From Omnitrophica WOR_2 bacterium RIFCSPHIGHO2_02_FULL_67_20 (GTDB lineage Bacteria > Omnitrophota > Gorgyraeia > Aquiviventales > Aquiviventaceae), in assembly GCA_001805695.1 (NCBI GenBank), contig MHGT01000006.1, positions 1-11,567 on the forward strand: a DNA stretch of 11,567 nucleotides, written 5' to 3'. Both the position numbers and the translations under genes were made by a program. The notes under the pieces are model-generated. The model saw only the letters and a list, made by a program, of their open reading frames with translations. It was not told the DNA's origin and did no database searches. Positions within the stretch are counted from its first letter, which is position 1; each line of letters starts with the position of its first letter. Shown piece by piece: positions 1 through 6,787 of the stretch.

Positions 1-2262
1 CACGTCGATCGCCTCGCGGTCGGGTGCCGCATGCGTGCTGCCGGAGAAGCCGAGCAGGATGAGCGCTTGTTCCTTCTCCATCGTGCGCCAGATCTGCCGG
101 ACGTCCGTCGGCGGAGACTCCGGGAGACGGTCCGGCCACTCGGCGGCTTTGGCCGGATGAGCGCCGAACGACCGCTCCAGATGGCGCGCGATGGCGCGCT
201 CATCGAAGTCGCCGAAGACTGCGACGACCATGTTGGAGGGGACCAGCCAGCGCCTGGCGAACTCGACGCACTGCCGGCGCGTCAAGCCGGGGATCGTCGA
301 GCGCTCGCCCAGCGGGTTGAAGCGGTACGGGTGCGTGCCGAAGAGGCTCTGCCGGAGCAGCCGGCCGCCGACGTCGAAAATTTCGTCCTCCTGCGCCTTC
401 AGCTGGTTGGTAATGAGCGCGCGCTGGATCGTCAGCTCCTCCTCGGGGAAGGCGTGCTGGGTCACGAGCTCGTCGACCAGCACCAGCCCCTGCTCCACAT
501 CCTTCGACAGGAGCTGCAGGACGACGCCGAAGCCGTCCCGTCCGCTGAAGGGCTCGAGCGAGCCGCCGAGCGACTCCACCTCCTCGGCGATCTGGGAGGC
601 GTTCCGCCTGGCGGTGCCCTTGGTGAGCAGCTGGGCCACCAGGTTGGAGAGCCCCTGGGTGTTGTCGGTCTCCACGCGCACCCCGCCGCGGAACCCGACC
701 GCGATCGCCGCGATGGGCAGCGACCGGTCCACGCCGATGAGCGCGGTCGCCTGGTTCGGCAGGACGGTCTTCGTCACGGCCATCCGCCCCGGAGCGGCGG
801 TGGGTGCTGCGGCGGCCGCGGCCGTCGTCTGCGGCCGGATCAGCGCCCGCGTCATCCGGTTCGCATCCAGGATGCGCCGAGCGGCCGCCTGCACCTGCTC
901 GCGCGTGACGCGCTGCACGCCGTCCACGTAGTGTCGGGAGAAGAGCGGGTCGCCGGTCGCACTGAGCGAATTGGCCAGGTCGCCCGCCTTGCCTTCGACC
1001 GTCTGGAGGCCGAAGAGGTAGTCGGCGCTCACCATCTGTTTCGCCTTCCGCAGCTCGGCATCGGTGACCCCGCGCGTCTTGACGTCCTCGATGACCGCCA
1101 GGACCGCCTGCACCGCTTCGTCCACCCGCTCGGGGTCGGCGCGCAGCTGCACCGCGAATACGCCGGGGTCGTACGGGGTATAGTTCCAGGCCGAGGCGGC
1201 ATGCGCGAGCCGGCGCCGATGGACGAGCGTTTCGTAGAGCCGACAGCTATGCCCATTACCGAGGATGTTCGCGAGCACGTCGAGCGGATAGAGCTCCGGG
1301 TCGAAGAGCCTGACGGACGAGAAGCCGAGGAGCACGTACGCCGTCTGGACCGGCAGCTCCAGCGTCGCCTCCTTGGCGCTGGCCGCCGGCGGCTCCGCCG
1401 GGACGAGCTGCTGCCGGGGATCGGTCGTCCCGCGCGGCCAGGCGTCGAACAGTTCCCTGGCCAGCTTGGGAAACGCGTCGCCGTCCAGGTCGCCCGAGCA
1501 GGCGATCGTGATGTTCTGCGGCTGGTACTGCGCGGCGTAGAAGGCGGCCATGTCCCGGACGGCGAGCTGCTCGAGGAGCGGCTGGTAGCCCAGGATGGGA
1601 TGGCGGTACGGGTGCTCGAGGTAGTGGCGGCTCCAGAAGAGCTGGTTGATGCGGCGGTCCGGGTCATCCAGATTCATCTGGATTTCCGAGATGACGACCG
1701 CCCGCTCTTTCTCGAACTCCTCCGGGGGGAAGACGGCGTGCTGGAGGATGTCCGCCAGCATCGCCAGCGCCTCCTTCAGGTAGCGGGACTCGACGAAGAG
1801 CGAGACTCCGGTGGCGTCGAAGGAGGTGAAGGCGTTGATCGTGCCGCCGTAGCGGCGGACCTCCTGGTCGATGGTGCCGGGCGCGCGGGAGGTTGTGCCC
1901 TTGAAGAGCATGTGCTCGATGAAATGGGTCATGCCGGTGCCGACGAACGGCCCTTCCCCGCGCAGGCCGCCCTTGATGCGCGCCTCGATGGCGACGAGCG
2001 GCTGGCGGTGGTCCTCCTCCCAGACCAGCTGCAGCCCGTTGCCGAGTTCAAGCTGGCGGACGGCAGTGCTTGGCTCTGCGGCGGTCGTGTCGGCGTGTGC
2101 GTTGGGCATGCGGGCGTTACCGGTGAAGGCGATACTGAGCGCCACCGCCAGAGAGCCGTAACCTAACGGCGCGAGGAGCGCGGCGACCCGGAACGCTGCG
2201 ACGGGCCGCCGCCCTGCACGCTGACTGGTTGTGGACGGGTTGAGGCGAGGGGGGATGGGCAC
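1..2262 (-). CDS. Exported two-domain M16 (insulinase/PqqL-type) zinc metallopeptidase, C-terminus beyond window
   Basis: The reading frame is open from a GTG at 2262 to the left edge (754 residues seen), so the C-terminus is missing. Residues 113-117 read HFIEH, the inverted zinc motif HxxEH, and Glu193 lies 75 residues later, as expected for the third M16 zinc ligand. The N-terminal catalytic half spans about residues 66-473. An Ala/Pro-rich linker (about 476-493) joins it to a second M16 half, where the zinc motif is replaced by NLVAQ (540-544). This second half is therefore probably non-catalytic and completes the substrate chamber. Residues 1-57 look like a long Sec signal peptide: an Arg-rich start, a hydrophobic core and a possible cut after AHA (55-57), which implies a periplasmic or envelope location. 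GTG 2262 is the only start codon after the upstream in-frame stop that keeps the whole signal peptide, but it lacks a clear ribosome-binding site. It begins 8 bases after the rpsU stop, so the two are probably co-transcribed. The substrate is unknown. Confidence 0.93.
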   Translation of the reverse strand, partial: MPIPPRLNPSTTSQRAGRRPVAAFRVAALLAPLGYGSLAVALSIAFTGNARMPNAHADTTAAEPSTAVRQLELGNGLQLVWEEDHRQPLVAIEARIKGGLRGEGPFVGTGMTHFIEHMLFKGTTSRAPGTIDQEVRRYGGTINAFTSFDATGVSLFVESRYLKEALAMLADILQHAVFPPEEFEKERAVVISEIQMNLDDPDRRINQLFWSRHYLEHPYRHPILGYQPLLEQLAVRDMAAFYAAQYQPQNITIACSGDLDGDAFPKLARELFDAWPRGTTDPRQQLVPAEPPAASAKEATLELPVQTAYVLLGFSSVRLFDPELYPLDVLANILGNGHSCRLYETLVHRRRLAHAASAWNYTPYDPGVFAVQLRADPERVDEAVQAVLAVIEDVKTRGVTDAELRKAKQMVSADYLFGLQTVEGKAGDLANSLSATGDPLFSRHYVDGVQRVTREQVQAAARRILDANRMTRALIRPQTTAAAAAAPTAAPGRMAVTKTVLPNQATALIGVDRSLPIAAIAVGFRGGVRVETDNTQGLSNLVAQLLTKGTARRNASQIAEEVESLGGSLEPFSGRDGFGVVLQLLSKDVEQGLVLVDELVTQHAFPEEELTIQRALITNQLKAQEDEIFDVGGRLLRQSLFGTHPYRFNPLGERSTIPGLTRRQCVEFARRWLVPSNMVVAVFGDFDERAIARHLERSFGAHPAKAAEWPDRLPESPPTDVRQIWRTMEKEQALILLGFSGSTHAAPDREAIDV

Positions 2263-2270
2263 TCGAGGAA

Positions 2271-2453
2271 CTACATGGAGCGGGCGCGTCGGCTGATGGC
2301 TTGCCGGAGCTCTCGGCGCTTGCGCTCGCTCGGCTTCTCATAATGCTTCTTCGCCTTGAGCGCCTTCAGCGTACCCTCGCGCTCCAGCATGCGCTTAAAG
2401 CGCCTCAGCGCCTTCTCGAGCGACTCATCGTCTCTGACTTCAACGCGTGGCAT
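2271..2453 (-). CDS. rpsU: Small ribosomal subunit protein bS21
   Basis: This 60-residue protein is very basic and matches the bS21 family along its whole length. It starts MPRVEVRDDESLEKALRRFK, followed by a KKHYEKPSERKRR segment and an Arg-rich C-terminal helix. bS21 binds the 30S platform near the 3' end of 16S rRNA and takes part in initiation. The ATG at 2453 is preceded by TTGAGG with a 7-base spacing, a good Shine-Dalgarno sequence. Directly upstream lies a perfect consensus promoter (2473-2501), so the gene has its own strong transcription start although it follows the TonB-like gene on the same strand. The M16 peptidase gene begins 8 bases after its stop. The usual rpsU partners (dnaG, rpoD, yqeY) are not seen here. 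Confidence 0.97.
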   Translation of the reverse strand: MPRVEVRDDESLEKALRRFKRMLEREGTLKALKAKKHYEKPSERKRRELRQAISRRARSM

Positions 2454-2472
2454 CGTGTGACCTCAAGGGAGA

Positions 2473-2501
2473 ATTATAGGCTACCCGCACCGGACTGTCA
2501 A
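2473..2501 (-). promoter_or_regulatory. Perfect consensus sigma-70-type promoter for rpsU
   Basis: On the minus strand TTGACA (2501-2496) and TATAAT (2478-2473) are separated by exactly 17 bases, so both hexamers match the housekeeping consensus at all 12 positions. The predicted start, about 7 bases past the -10, is near 2466. That leaves a leader of only about 12 bases, with the rpsU Shine-Dalgarno TTGAGG (2466-2461) at its very 5' end. The element fills most of the 68-base gap between the TonB-like gene stop and rpsU. It is a sequence-only prediction, but a chance match of this quality in such GC-rich DNA is unlikely. Confidence 0.88.
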
Positions 2502-2521
2502 CCAGGACGGGGTCTGCCCCC

Positions 2522-3229
2522 CTAGGAGCCGAGGAGGAACTCGAGCGGGACGACGATCGTTTTGCTCGGCTCGGAGGCCATGGAGGGGGGGAAGGCTGGG
2601 AACGGGGCGGCGGCCGTCACGATACGCGCCGCCGCCTCCTGAAGCTGCCCGGAGGGCGCCGACCGGTCGGAGACGATCCGCACGTCCTCCACCATGCCGG
2701 ACGCCAGCAGTTGGAAGGACACGTACACCAACCCTCCGTCCGGCTCGCCTTCCAGCCAGGGTTGGCGGTTGGCGGTCTGCTGGATCTGGTCACGGAGGGC
2801 GCTGAAGTAGCTCAAGAGGATCGGGTCGCCGCGCGAGGCGTCCACGAGGTCGGTCAGGTCAACGACGGAGCCTCGCTCGGGCAAGAAGTCGTCCATGCTC
2901 TGGCCGGCCATCAGGGAGGGCCGGTCCGGAATGCGGATCTGCGTGCGTTCGCCGAGGCTGGCGGGCGCCGGGGAAGACACCACCTCGCGCTTGGCGCGGG
3001 CCAGCTCTTCCTGCAGGACGCGCAGCTCGTCCTGGACCGCTTCGACGTTGTACGTGACCTCGATGGGTTTGATGGTCCTGGGGAGGGTGAACCAGTTGAG
3101 CGAGAGCAGTTCGGCGAGCAGGAGGACGAGATGGATGCCGACCGAGACCCCGAACGCCAGCAGGAAAAGCTGCTCGCCGTCCAGCTTCGTCAGCCGCCTG
3201 AGCCACCCCGTCACGGCGAGATTCTCCAT
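2522..3229 (-). CDS. TonB-like energy transducer
   Basis: This 235-residue protein has one N-terminal membrane segment (about residues 20-42). Inside it Ser29 and His33 form the SxxxH pattern of TonB, whose His contacts the ExbB/ExbD motor. The C-terminal region (about 139-235) fits a TonB C-terminal domain: YFSALRDQI, a GLVYVSFQLLASGMVEDV strand pair, an Ala-rich helix and PFPAFP near the end. Such proteins carry proton-motive-force energy across the periplasm to outer-membrane receptors. The usual Pro/Lys-rich spacer is missing. Instead residues about 62-83 look like a short charged coiled coil, followed by an ordinary linker. No exbB, exbD or receptor gene lies in the window, so the partner is unknown. 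The ATG at 3229 overlaps the end of pcm by 19 bases. A GTG at 3262 is an alternative start with a better-spaced GGAG, but it would add a Cys-containing 11-residue extension and a 52-base overlap. A TolA-like role is less likely but possible. Confidence 0.85.
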   Translation of the reverse strand: MENLAVTGWLRRLTKLDGEQLFLLAFGVSVGIHLVLLLAELLSLNWFTLPRTIKPIEVTYNVEAVQDELRVLQEELARAKREVVSSPAPASLGERTQIRIPDRPSLMAGQSMDDFLPERGSVVDLTDLVDASRGDPILLSYFSALRDQIQQTANRQPWLEGEPDGGLVYVSFQLLASGMVEDVRIVSDRSAPSGQLQEAAARIVTAAAPFPAFPPSMASEPSKTIVVPLEFLLGS

Positions 3230-3855
3230 CCGTACTGTCCCACAAGGGGGACAAAGATGCACCCGGTGATCTCCAGGCGGCGGACCGCCCCTTGCCGTTT
3301 CTCCGCTTCGACCAGCGTCTGCGCGCTCGGCCCGCCGATCGGCAGGACCAGGCGTCCCCCCTCGGCCAGCTGCGCAAGGAGCGGCGGCGGGATGTCCGGC
3401 GACGCGGCGGTCACGATGATCGCGTCGTAGGGCGCATGCTCCGGCCAGCCCAGCGAGCCGTTGCCCGGCGTGAGGTGCACGTTCAAATAACCCAGTCCCT
3501 CGAGCCGCGTTTTCGCCGACGCCAGGAGTTCCGGCAGCCGCTCGACGGAGAAGACCTCCAGCGCCAGCTCCGCCAGGATGGCGGTCTGATACCCGGAGCC
3601 GGTGCCGATCTCCAGCACCCGCTCATGGCCCTGCAGCCGGAGCCGACTGGTCATCAGCGCGACCATGTAGGGCTGGCTGATGGTCTGCCCCTCTCCGATA
3701 GGGAGCGGCCGGTCGGCGTACGCCTCCCGCTCCAGCTCCTCCGGCACGAACCGGTGGCGCGGCACTTTCCGGAACGCGGCCAGCACCCGCGGGTCCGCGA
3801 TCCCCCGGCTCTTGAGCTGGTCCTCCACCATGCGCGTCCGCTGGGCGTCGAACAT
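3211..3855 (-). CDS. pcm: Protein-L-isoaspartate O-methyltransferase
   Basis: This 214-residue protein has the normal family length. It methylates the carboxyl group of L-isoaspartyl residues formed by Asn deamidation or Asp isomerisation, using S-adenosylmethionine (SAM), and so repairs aged proteins in the cytoplasm. Visible family marks are MVEDQL near the N-terminus, the substrate-side GQTISQPYMVALM (56-68), SAM motif I VLEIGTGSGYQTAIL (80-94), and APYDAIIVTAA (141-151). The usual GDG before the GW (here about 131-137) reads GNG, so the conserved Asp is Asn132; see findings. The ATG at 3855 has AAGG a few bases upstream, overlapping the stop of the GT2 gene, which suggests translational coupling. 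The TonB-like gene starts inside the last codons. Confidence 0.95.
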   Translation of the reverse strand: MFDAQRTRMVEDQLKSRGIADPRVLAAFRKVPRHRFVPEELEREAYADRPLPIGEGQTISQPYMVALMTSRLRLQGHERVLEIGTGSGYQTAILAELALEVFSVERLPELLASAKTRLEGLGYLNVHLTPGNGSLGWPEHAPYDAIIVTAASPDIPPPLLAQLAEGGRLVLPIGGPSAQTLVEAEKRQGAVRRLEITGCIFVPLVGQYGWRISP

Positions 3856-3863
3856 TGCCGCCT

Positions 3864-4538
3864 TCAGCGCCCCGGCCTGAGACTGCGCACGAGCACGCCG
3901 ACGAACCGCAGCGCGTCGCGCACCGGCCGGATGCGGCTCGGGTGGTTTTCATAGATGCTGCGCACCGGGACGGAGACGATCTTCCACTTGCGCCGGGATG
4001 CTCCGAGCAGGAGCTCCGTTTCGATCTCGTAGAACCGGCTCCGGAGGGGCACGCTTTCCAGCACCTCACGCCGGATGAACCGGAAGCCGCACTGGGAGTC
4101 CGGAATGGGCTGGCGGGCCAGCAGCGAGACGATGCGGGACATCAGGCGGTTGGTGACGCGTCGCACGGCCGGCATGGCGGCGCCGTTGGCGAGGCGGTTG
4201 CCCAGGACGAGCGCGGCGTGCTGGTGCTCGGCGGCGCTGATGAGCGAGGGGATGTCGGCGGGGTCGTGCTGCCCGTCGCTGTCCATCGTGACCACGCCGT
4301 CGTAGCGCGCGCGGAGCGCGTGCTCGAACCCGGTGCGCAGGGCGCGGCCCTTGCCTTCGTTGCGCAGATGGCTGATGACCAAAGCACCCTCCCCCGCGGC
4401 GACGGCGGCGGTCCGGTCCCGGGAGCCGTCATCGACGACGACGACGCCCAGGTGGTGGCTCTTGATGCGCCGGATGAGTGAACCGATCGTGTCGGCCGCG
4501 TCAACGGCCGGGATGACCACGCAGTACCGTCCCGTCAT
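3864..4538 (-). CDS. Family 2 glycosyltransferase (dolichol/polyprenyl-phosphate sugar transferase type)
   Basis: This 224-residue protein has a GT-A fold of the DPM1/polyprenyl-phosphate glycosyltransferase kind. Residues 32-43 read VVVVDDGSRDRT (nucleotide-sugar binding). NEGKGRALRTGF (60-71) is the typical loop of this subfamily, MDSDGQHDP (85-93) carries the DxD metal site, and QCGFRFIRREVL is the conserved acceptor-side segment. There is no C-terminal membrane segment, so it is probably a cytoplasmic enzyme on the inner membrane face that moves a hexose onto a lipid phosphate or similar acceptor. Its ATG shares an ATGA overlap with the stop of the acyltransferase gene, and pcm follows after 8 bases. 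Sugar and acceptor cannot be read from the sequence. Confidence 0.9.
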   Translation of the reverse strand: MTGRYCVVIPAVDAADTIGSLIRRIKSHHLGVVVVDDGSRDRTAAVAAGEGALVISHLRNEGKGRALRTGFEHALRARYDGVVTMDSDGQHDPADIPSLISAAEHQHAALVLGNRLANGAAMPAVRRVTNRLMSRIVSLLARQPIPDSQCGFRFIRREVLESVPLRSRFYEIETELLLGASRRKWKIVSVPVRSIYENHPSRIRPVRDALRFVGVLVRSLRPGR

Positions 4539-5521
4539 CTACGAACGGCTGAGGGCTCCGGGCTCCGGGCTCGGGGCACCTGCCCCCAGCCTCTCCGGTC
4601 CGCCCTCCACGACCGAGTTGGCCGGGGCGGGCCAGCCTCCAGCCCTGAGCCGAGCGGTTGGATCGCCTCGTGAAACATGAGCCACTGCTCCGGGAACCGC
4701 CGGACATACCGTTCCAGCACGTCGGCGTACCGCCGGGTCAGCGACCGGACCGCCGCGTCCCCCGTCTCGCTGCCGTCCGGCCAGATGGCCGGTTCAATGA
4801 ACAGCCGAAACGCCCAGCGCCCTTCCCGGATGAGAAAGACGGGAAGGACCGGTGCGCCGCTCCGGAGGCTGAGCACGGCGAGCCCGCGCGGCATCGTGAG
4901 TGACCCGGAGCCGAATGGCACCGGCAGGCCCGCTCCGGTCACGTCCCAGTCTCCGAGCACCCCCAGCAGGTCTCCCGCCTTGAGCCTGCGCAGGCAGCAC
5001 CCCATCGAGTGTTCTCCCAAGGGGATGACGTTCAGCCCGCAGCGCTGCCGCTGGCGGGTAAAGAGCCGGTCGGTGCGGGGATCGGCGTGCGGCAGGACCA
5101 CCAGGGTGACGGGAAAGCCCAGGCGGCGGATGAAGACGGCCCCGAGTTCCCAATTCCCGAGATGGCCGCTCAACAGGATGGCGCCGCGGCCGAGCGCGCG
5201 GCATCGCTCGAGGTGAGAGCCGCCCTCGATGGCGAGCGCCGGAGTCTCGGGCCGGCGGATGGCGAAAAACTCGACGAGATACCGGGCGAAGTTCCGGAAG
5301 ACATCGCGTCCGACGGCCGCCTGGTCTTCGGCGGGGATCTCGAGCAATCTCGAGAGGTTTGTGCTGACCGCCTCGCGCGCTGCCCGCCGCCGCCACTGCG
5401 CATCGGCGGCCCACTGGGCCAAGCGGAAAGCGGTACGGAGAGGCAACCGCGGGCTGAGCCACTCGATCAGCTGGTAGCCGGCATGCGCGAGACGGCGGTT
5501 AAGGGATGAGACTGGCTGCAT
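4535..5521 (-). CDS. LpxL/HtrB-family lysophospholipid or lipid A acyltransferase
   Basis: This protein (328 residues from the ATG at 5521) matches the LpxL/HtrB/MsbB family. GHLGNWELG (119-127) holds the catalytic His120 and Glu125 of the H(x4)D/E motif. The downstream GDWDVTGAGLPVPFG block and the terminal WLMFHEAIQP are typical. Such enzymes transfer an acyl chain from acyl-ACP to a lipid A precursor or a related glycolipid at the inner membrane. About 36 residues after FHEAIQP are rich in Gly, Pro and Arg and look unlike the family; part of this tail is coded by a 7-base tandem repeat. The start at 5521 overlaps the end of the GT28 gene by 23 bases. A frame extension to 5638 is open but reads as Pro/Trp-rich shadow sequence, so I rejected it. 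Its neighbours suggest it acylates a glycolipid made by the adjacent transferases rather than lipid A itself, which is inference. Confidence 0.91.
   Translation of the reverse strand: MQPVSSLNRRLAHAGYQLIEWLSPRLPLRTAFRLAQWAADAQWRRRAAREAVSTNLSRLLEIPAEDQAAVGRDVFRNFARYLVEFFAIRRPETPALAIEGGSHLERCRALGRGAILLSGHLGNWELGAVFIRRLGFPVTLVVLPHADPRTDRLFTRQRQRCGLNVIPLGEHSMGCCLRRLKAGDLLGVLGDWDVTGAGLPVPFGSGSLTMPRGLAVLSLRSGAPVLPVFLIREGRWAFRLFIEPAIWPDGSETGDAAVRSLTRRYADVLERYVRRFPEQWLMFHEAIQPLGSGLEAGPPRPTRSWRADRRGWGQVPRARSPEPSAVRR
4553..4573. repeat. Three tandem copies of a 7-base unit in the acyltransferase 3' end
   Basis: On the plus strand GGGCTCC occurs at 4553-4559 and 4560-4566, then GGGCTCG at 4567-4573. 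The unit length is not a multiple of three, so gain or loss of a copy would shift the acyltransferase frame just before the ATGA junction with the GT2 gene. Three copies is a short array. Confidence 0.7.
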
Positions 5522-6683
5522 GCTGGGGTGCGGCTGAGAAGGCGTCCGGAGCCGCGGGCTCACCGCGCGAGCGGTCGGCCAGCGCGGCCAGCAGCCGGGC
5601 CACGTCCAGCGCGGCGGTCGGGTGGGAGAGTGTGGCACTGCGTTCGCGCATCGTCTGGAGCTGGCGCGGATTGTCGAGCAGATCGCGCACCGTCTGGCGG
5701 ACGGTCACCGGGGAGCCGGCCTGCACCGCTGCGCCCTGCGAGAGCAGGAAGCGCGCGTTGTACGCTTCCTGCCCTGGAATCGGATTGACGATGACGAGCG
5801 GCAGGTGCTTGGCGAGCGCTTCGGACGTGGTGAGCCCGCCCGGCTTGCTCACGAGGAGCGTGGCGAGGCTCATCAGCGCCGGGATCTCGTCGGTATAGCC
5901 CAGCGGGACGAGCCGGTGGCGGAATCGCTGGCTCTCCAGCCACGCGAGCAGCTGGCGGTTCCGCCCCGCGACGACGACGAGCTGGCAGGGATACGGCAGC
6001 AGATCGAGGCTCTGCACGATGTCCCGCAGGTTCCCGAACCCGCCGCCGCCGCCCATGATCAGGATGATCGGCCCTGACGGGTCGAGCCCGAAGCGCCGGG
6101 CGGCCGCCTCCCGGTCGACGGCGTCCAGGAAGGACAGGTCGATCGGGATGCCCAGCACCCGGACGCGGGAGGCGGGGATGCCGTGCTCGACGAACCGTTG
6201 CTTCACCTGCTCAGACGGCACGACGTAGACATCCACGGTGTCGTGGAACCAGTAGAGGTGCGGGGCGTAATCGGTGAGGACGCCGATGAGCGGCACCGCC
6301 AGGCGGTGGTGCTTCTTGAAGTCCGCGACCATGCCGCAGGGGTAGGCCTGCGTGCAGGCGATGGCGTCCGGACGGACCGTCTCCAGCAGCCGCTCGAGCT
6401 TGGCGGCCTGGTAGCGGTGCAGCAGGCCGCGGAAGAACTGGACGCGCCGGTGGATCGCCGGGTTGTCGTAGAGGTATTCCCAGATGTCGGGCTGGTGGCG
6501 GATCAGGGAGGAGTAGGTCTGGAAGATGGCCCAGCGGACGAAGCGGCTGGTGTAGCGGGAGGCGTCGATGCTGGTGACGGCGGCCTGCGGGTCCACATGC
6601 GTGATCGCCCGCTCAATCGCGCAGCTCGCACGGTGATGGCCCGTGTGGCTGGTGATGTGCATGAGCAGAAAGCGTCGTCCCAT
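5499..6683 (-). CDS. Family 28 glycosyltransferase of the MGDG synthase / UgtP (diacylglycerol glycosyltransferase) type
   Basis: This 394-residue protein has the two-domain GT-B layout of monogalactosyl- and processive glucosyl-diacylglycerol synthases. The N-terminal MGDG-synthase domain shows SHTGHHRAS (12-20) in place of the usual GGGH-type loop, QPDIWEYLYDN (64-74), and VLTDYAPHLYW (135-145), which is close to the family TDF..H..W block. The C-terminal donor domain has GGGGGFG (211-217) and the UDP-sugar motif SKPGGLTTSEALA (279-291) followed by PIPGQEAYN (301-309). It probably moves a sugar from a UDP-sugar to diacylglycerol or a similar lipid at the cytoplasmic membrane face. I chose the ATG at 6683 because upstream codons read straight into the palindromic repeat; AAGG lies about 11 bases before it, a weak ribosome-binding site. 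It overlaps the acyltransferase by 23 bases. Confidence 0.92.
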   Translation of the reverse strand: MGRRFLLMHITSHTGHHRASCAIERAITHVDPQAAVTSIDASRYTSRFVRWAIFQTYSSLIRHQPDIWEYLYDNPAIHRRVQFFRGLLHRYQAAKLERLLETVRPDAIACTQAYPCGMVADFKKHHRLAVPLIGVLTDYAPHLYWFHDTVDVYVVPSEQVKQRFVEHGIPASRVRVLGIPIDLSFLDAVDREAAARRFGLDPSGPIILIMGGGGGFGNLRDIVQSLDLLPYPCQLVVVAGRNRQLLAWLESQRFRHRLVPLGYTDEIPALMSLATLLVSKPGGLTTSEALAKHLPLVIVNPIPGQEAYNARFLLSQGAAVQAGSPVTVRQTVRDLLDNPRQLQTMRERSATLSHPTAALDVARLLAALADRSRGEPAAPDAFSAAPQHAASLIP

Positions 6684-6701
6684 GTGCGTCAATGCCTTGG
6701 A

Positions 6702-6784
6702 GGACGCTGATGACCGCAGATGGATTGCAGATGACCGCTGATCTACGGCCATCTGCACTCTTCAATCAGCGGCCATCTGCGTCC
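6702..6784. repeat. 83-base imperfect palindrome with CGCAGAT/CGCTGAT core
   Basis: The outer arms 6702-6721 and 6765-6784 are inverted copies matching at 17 of 20 bases (GGACGC at one end, GCGTCC at the other). A second inverted pair, 6727-6742 against 6765-6780, matches at 15 of 16 bases, so alternative hairpins are possible. Further CATCTGC copies lie in the loop. The element fills nearly all of the spacer between the aminotransferase stop (6788) and the GT28 start (6683). No T-run follows the stem on the minus strand, so it is not a classic terminator. The same core recurs at 11278-11351. Confidence 0.85.
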
Positions 6785-6787
6785 ACG

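Noticed and set aside
31..2166. A 711-codon open frame on the plus strand
   Set aside because: It lies antisense to the M16 peptidase, whose frame carries the zinc motif and family sequence. The plus frame is Arg/Gly/Asp-rich without any family motif, as expected of a GC-rich shadow.
2509..2522. GGGGCAGACCCC hairpin after the TonB-like gene as a terminator
   Set aside because: The stem has only four pairs and no T-run follows; it more likely arises from local G/C runs next to the promoter.
4573..4586. GGGGCA-CC-TGCCCC inverted repeat
   Set aside because: It is short, lies inside the acyltransferase coding sequence, has a 2-base loop and no T-run; chance is sufficient in this GC-rich stretch.
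5522..5638. N-terminal extension of the acyltransferase to 5638
   Set aside because: The extra residues are Pro/Trp/Arg-rich, lie wholly within the GT28 coding region and do not resemble the family; the ATG at 5521 gives a normal N-terminus.
6684..6758. N-terminal extension of the GT28 protein to 6758
   Set aside because: Those codons are made of the palindromic repeat, and the family start MGRRFLLMHI lies at 6683.
6702..6784. CRISPR array or rho-independent terminator
   Set aside because: There are no regular spacers of constant length and no T-run after the stem; the repeats are inverted rather than evenly spaced direct copies.
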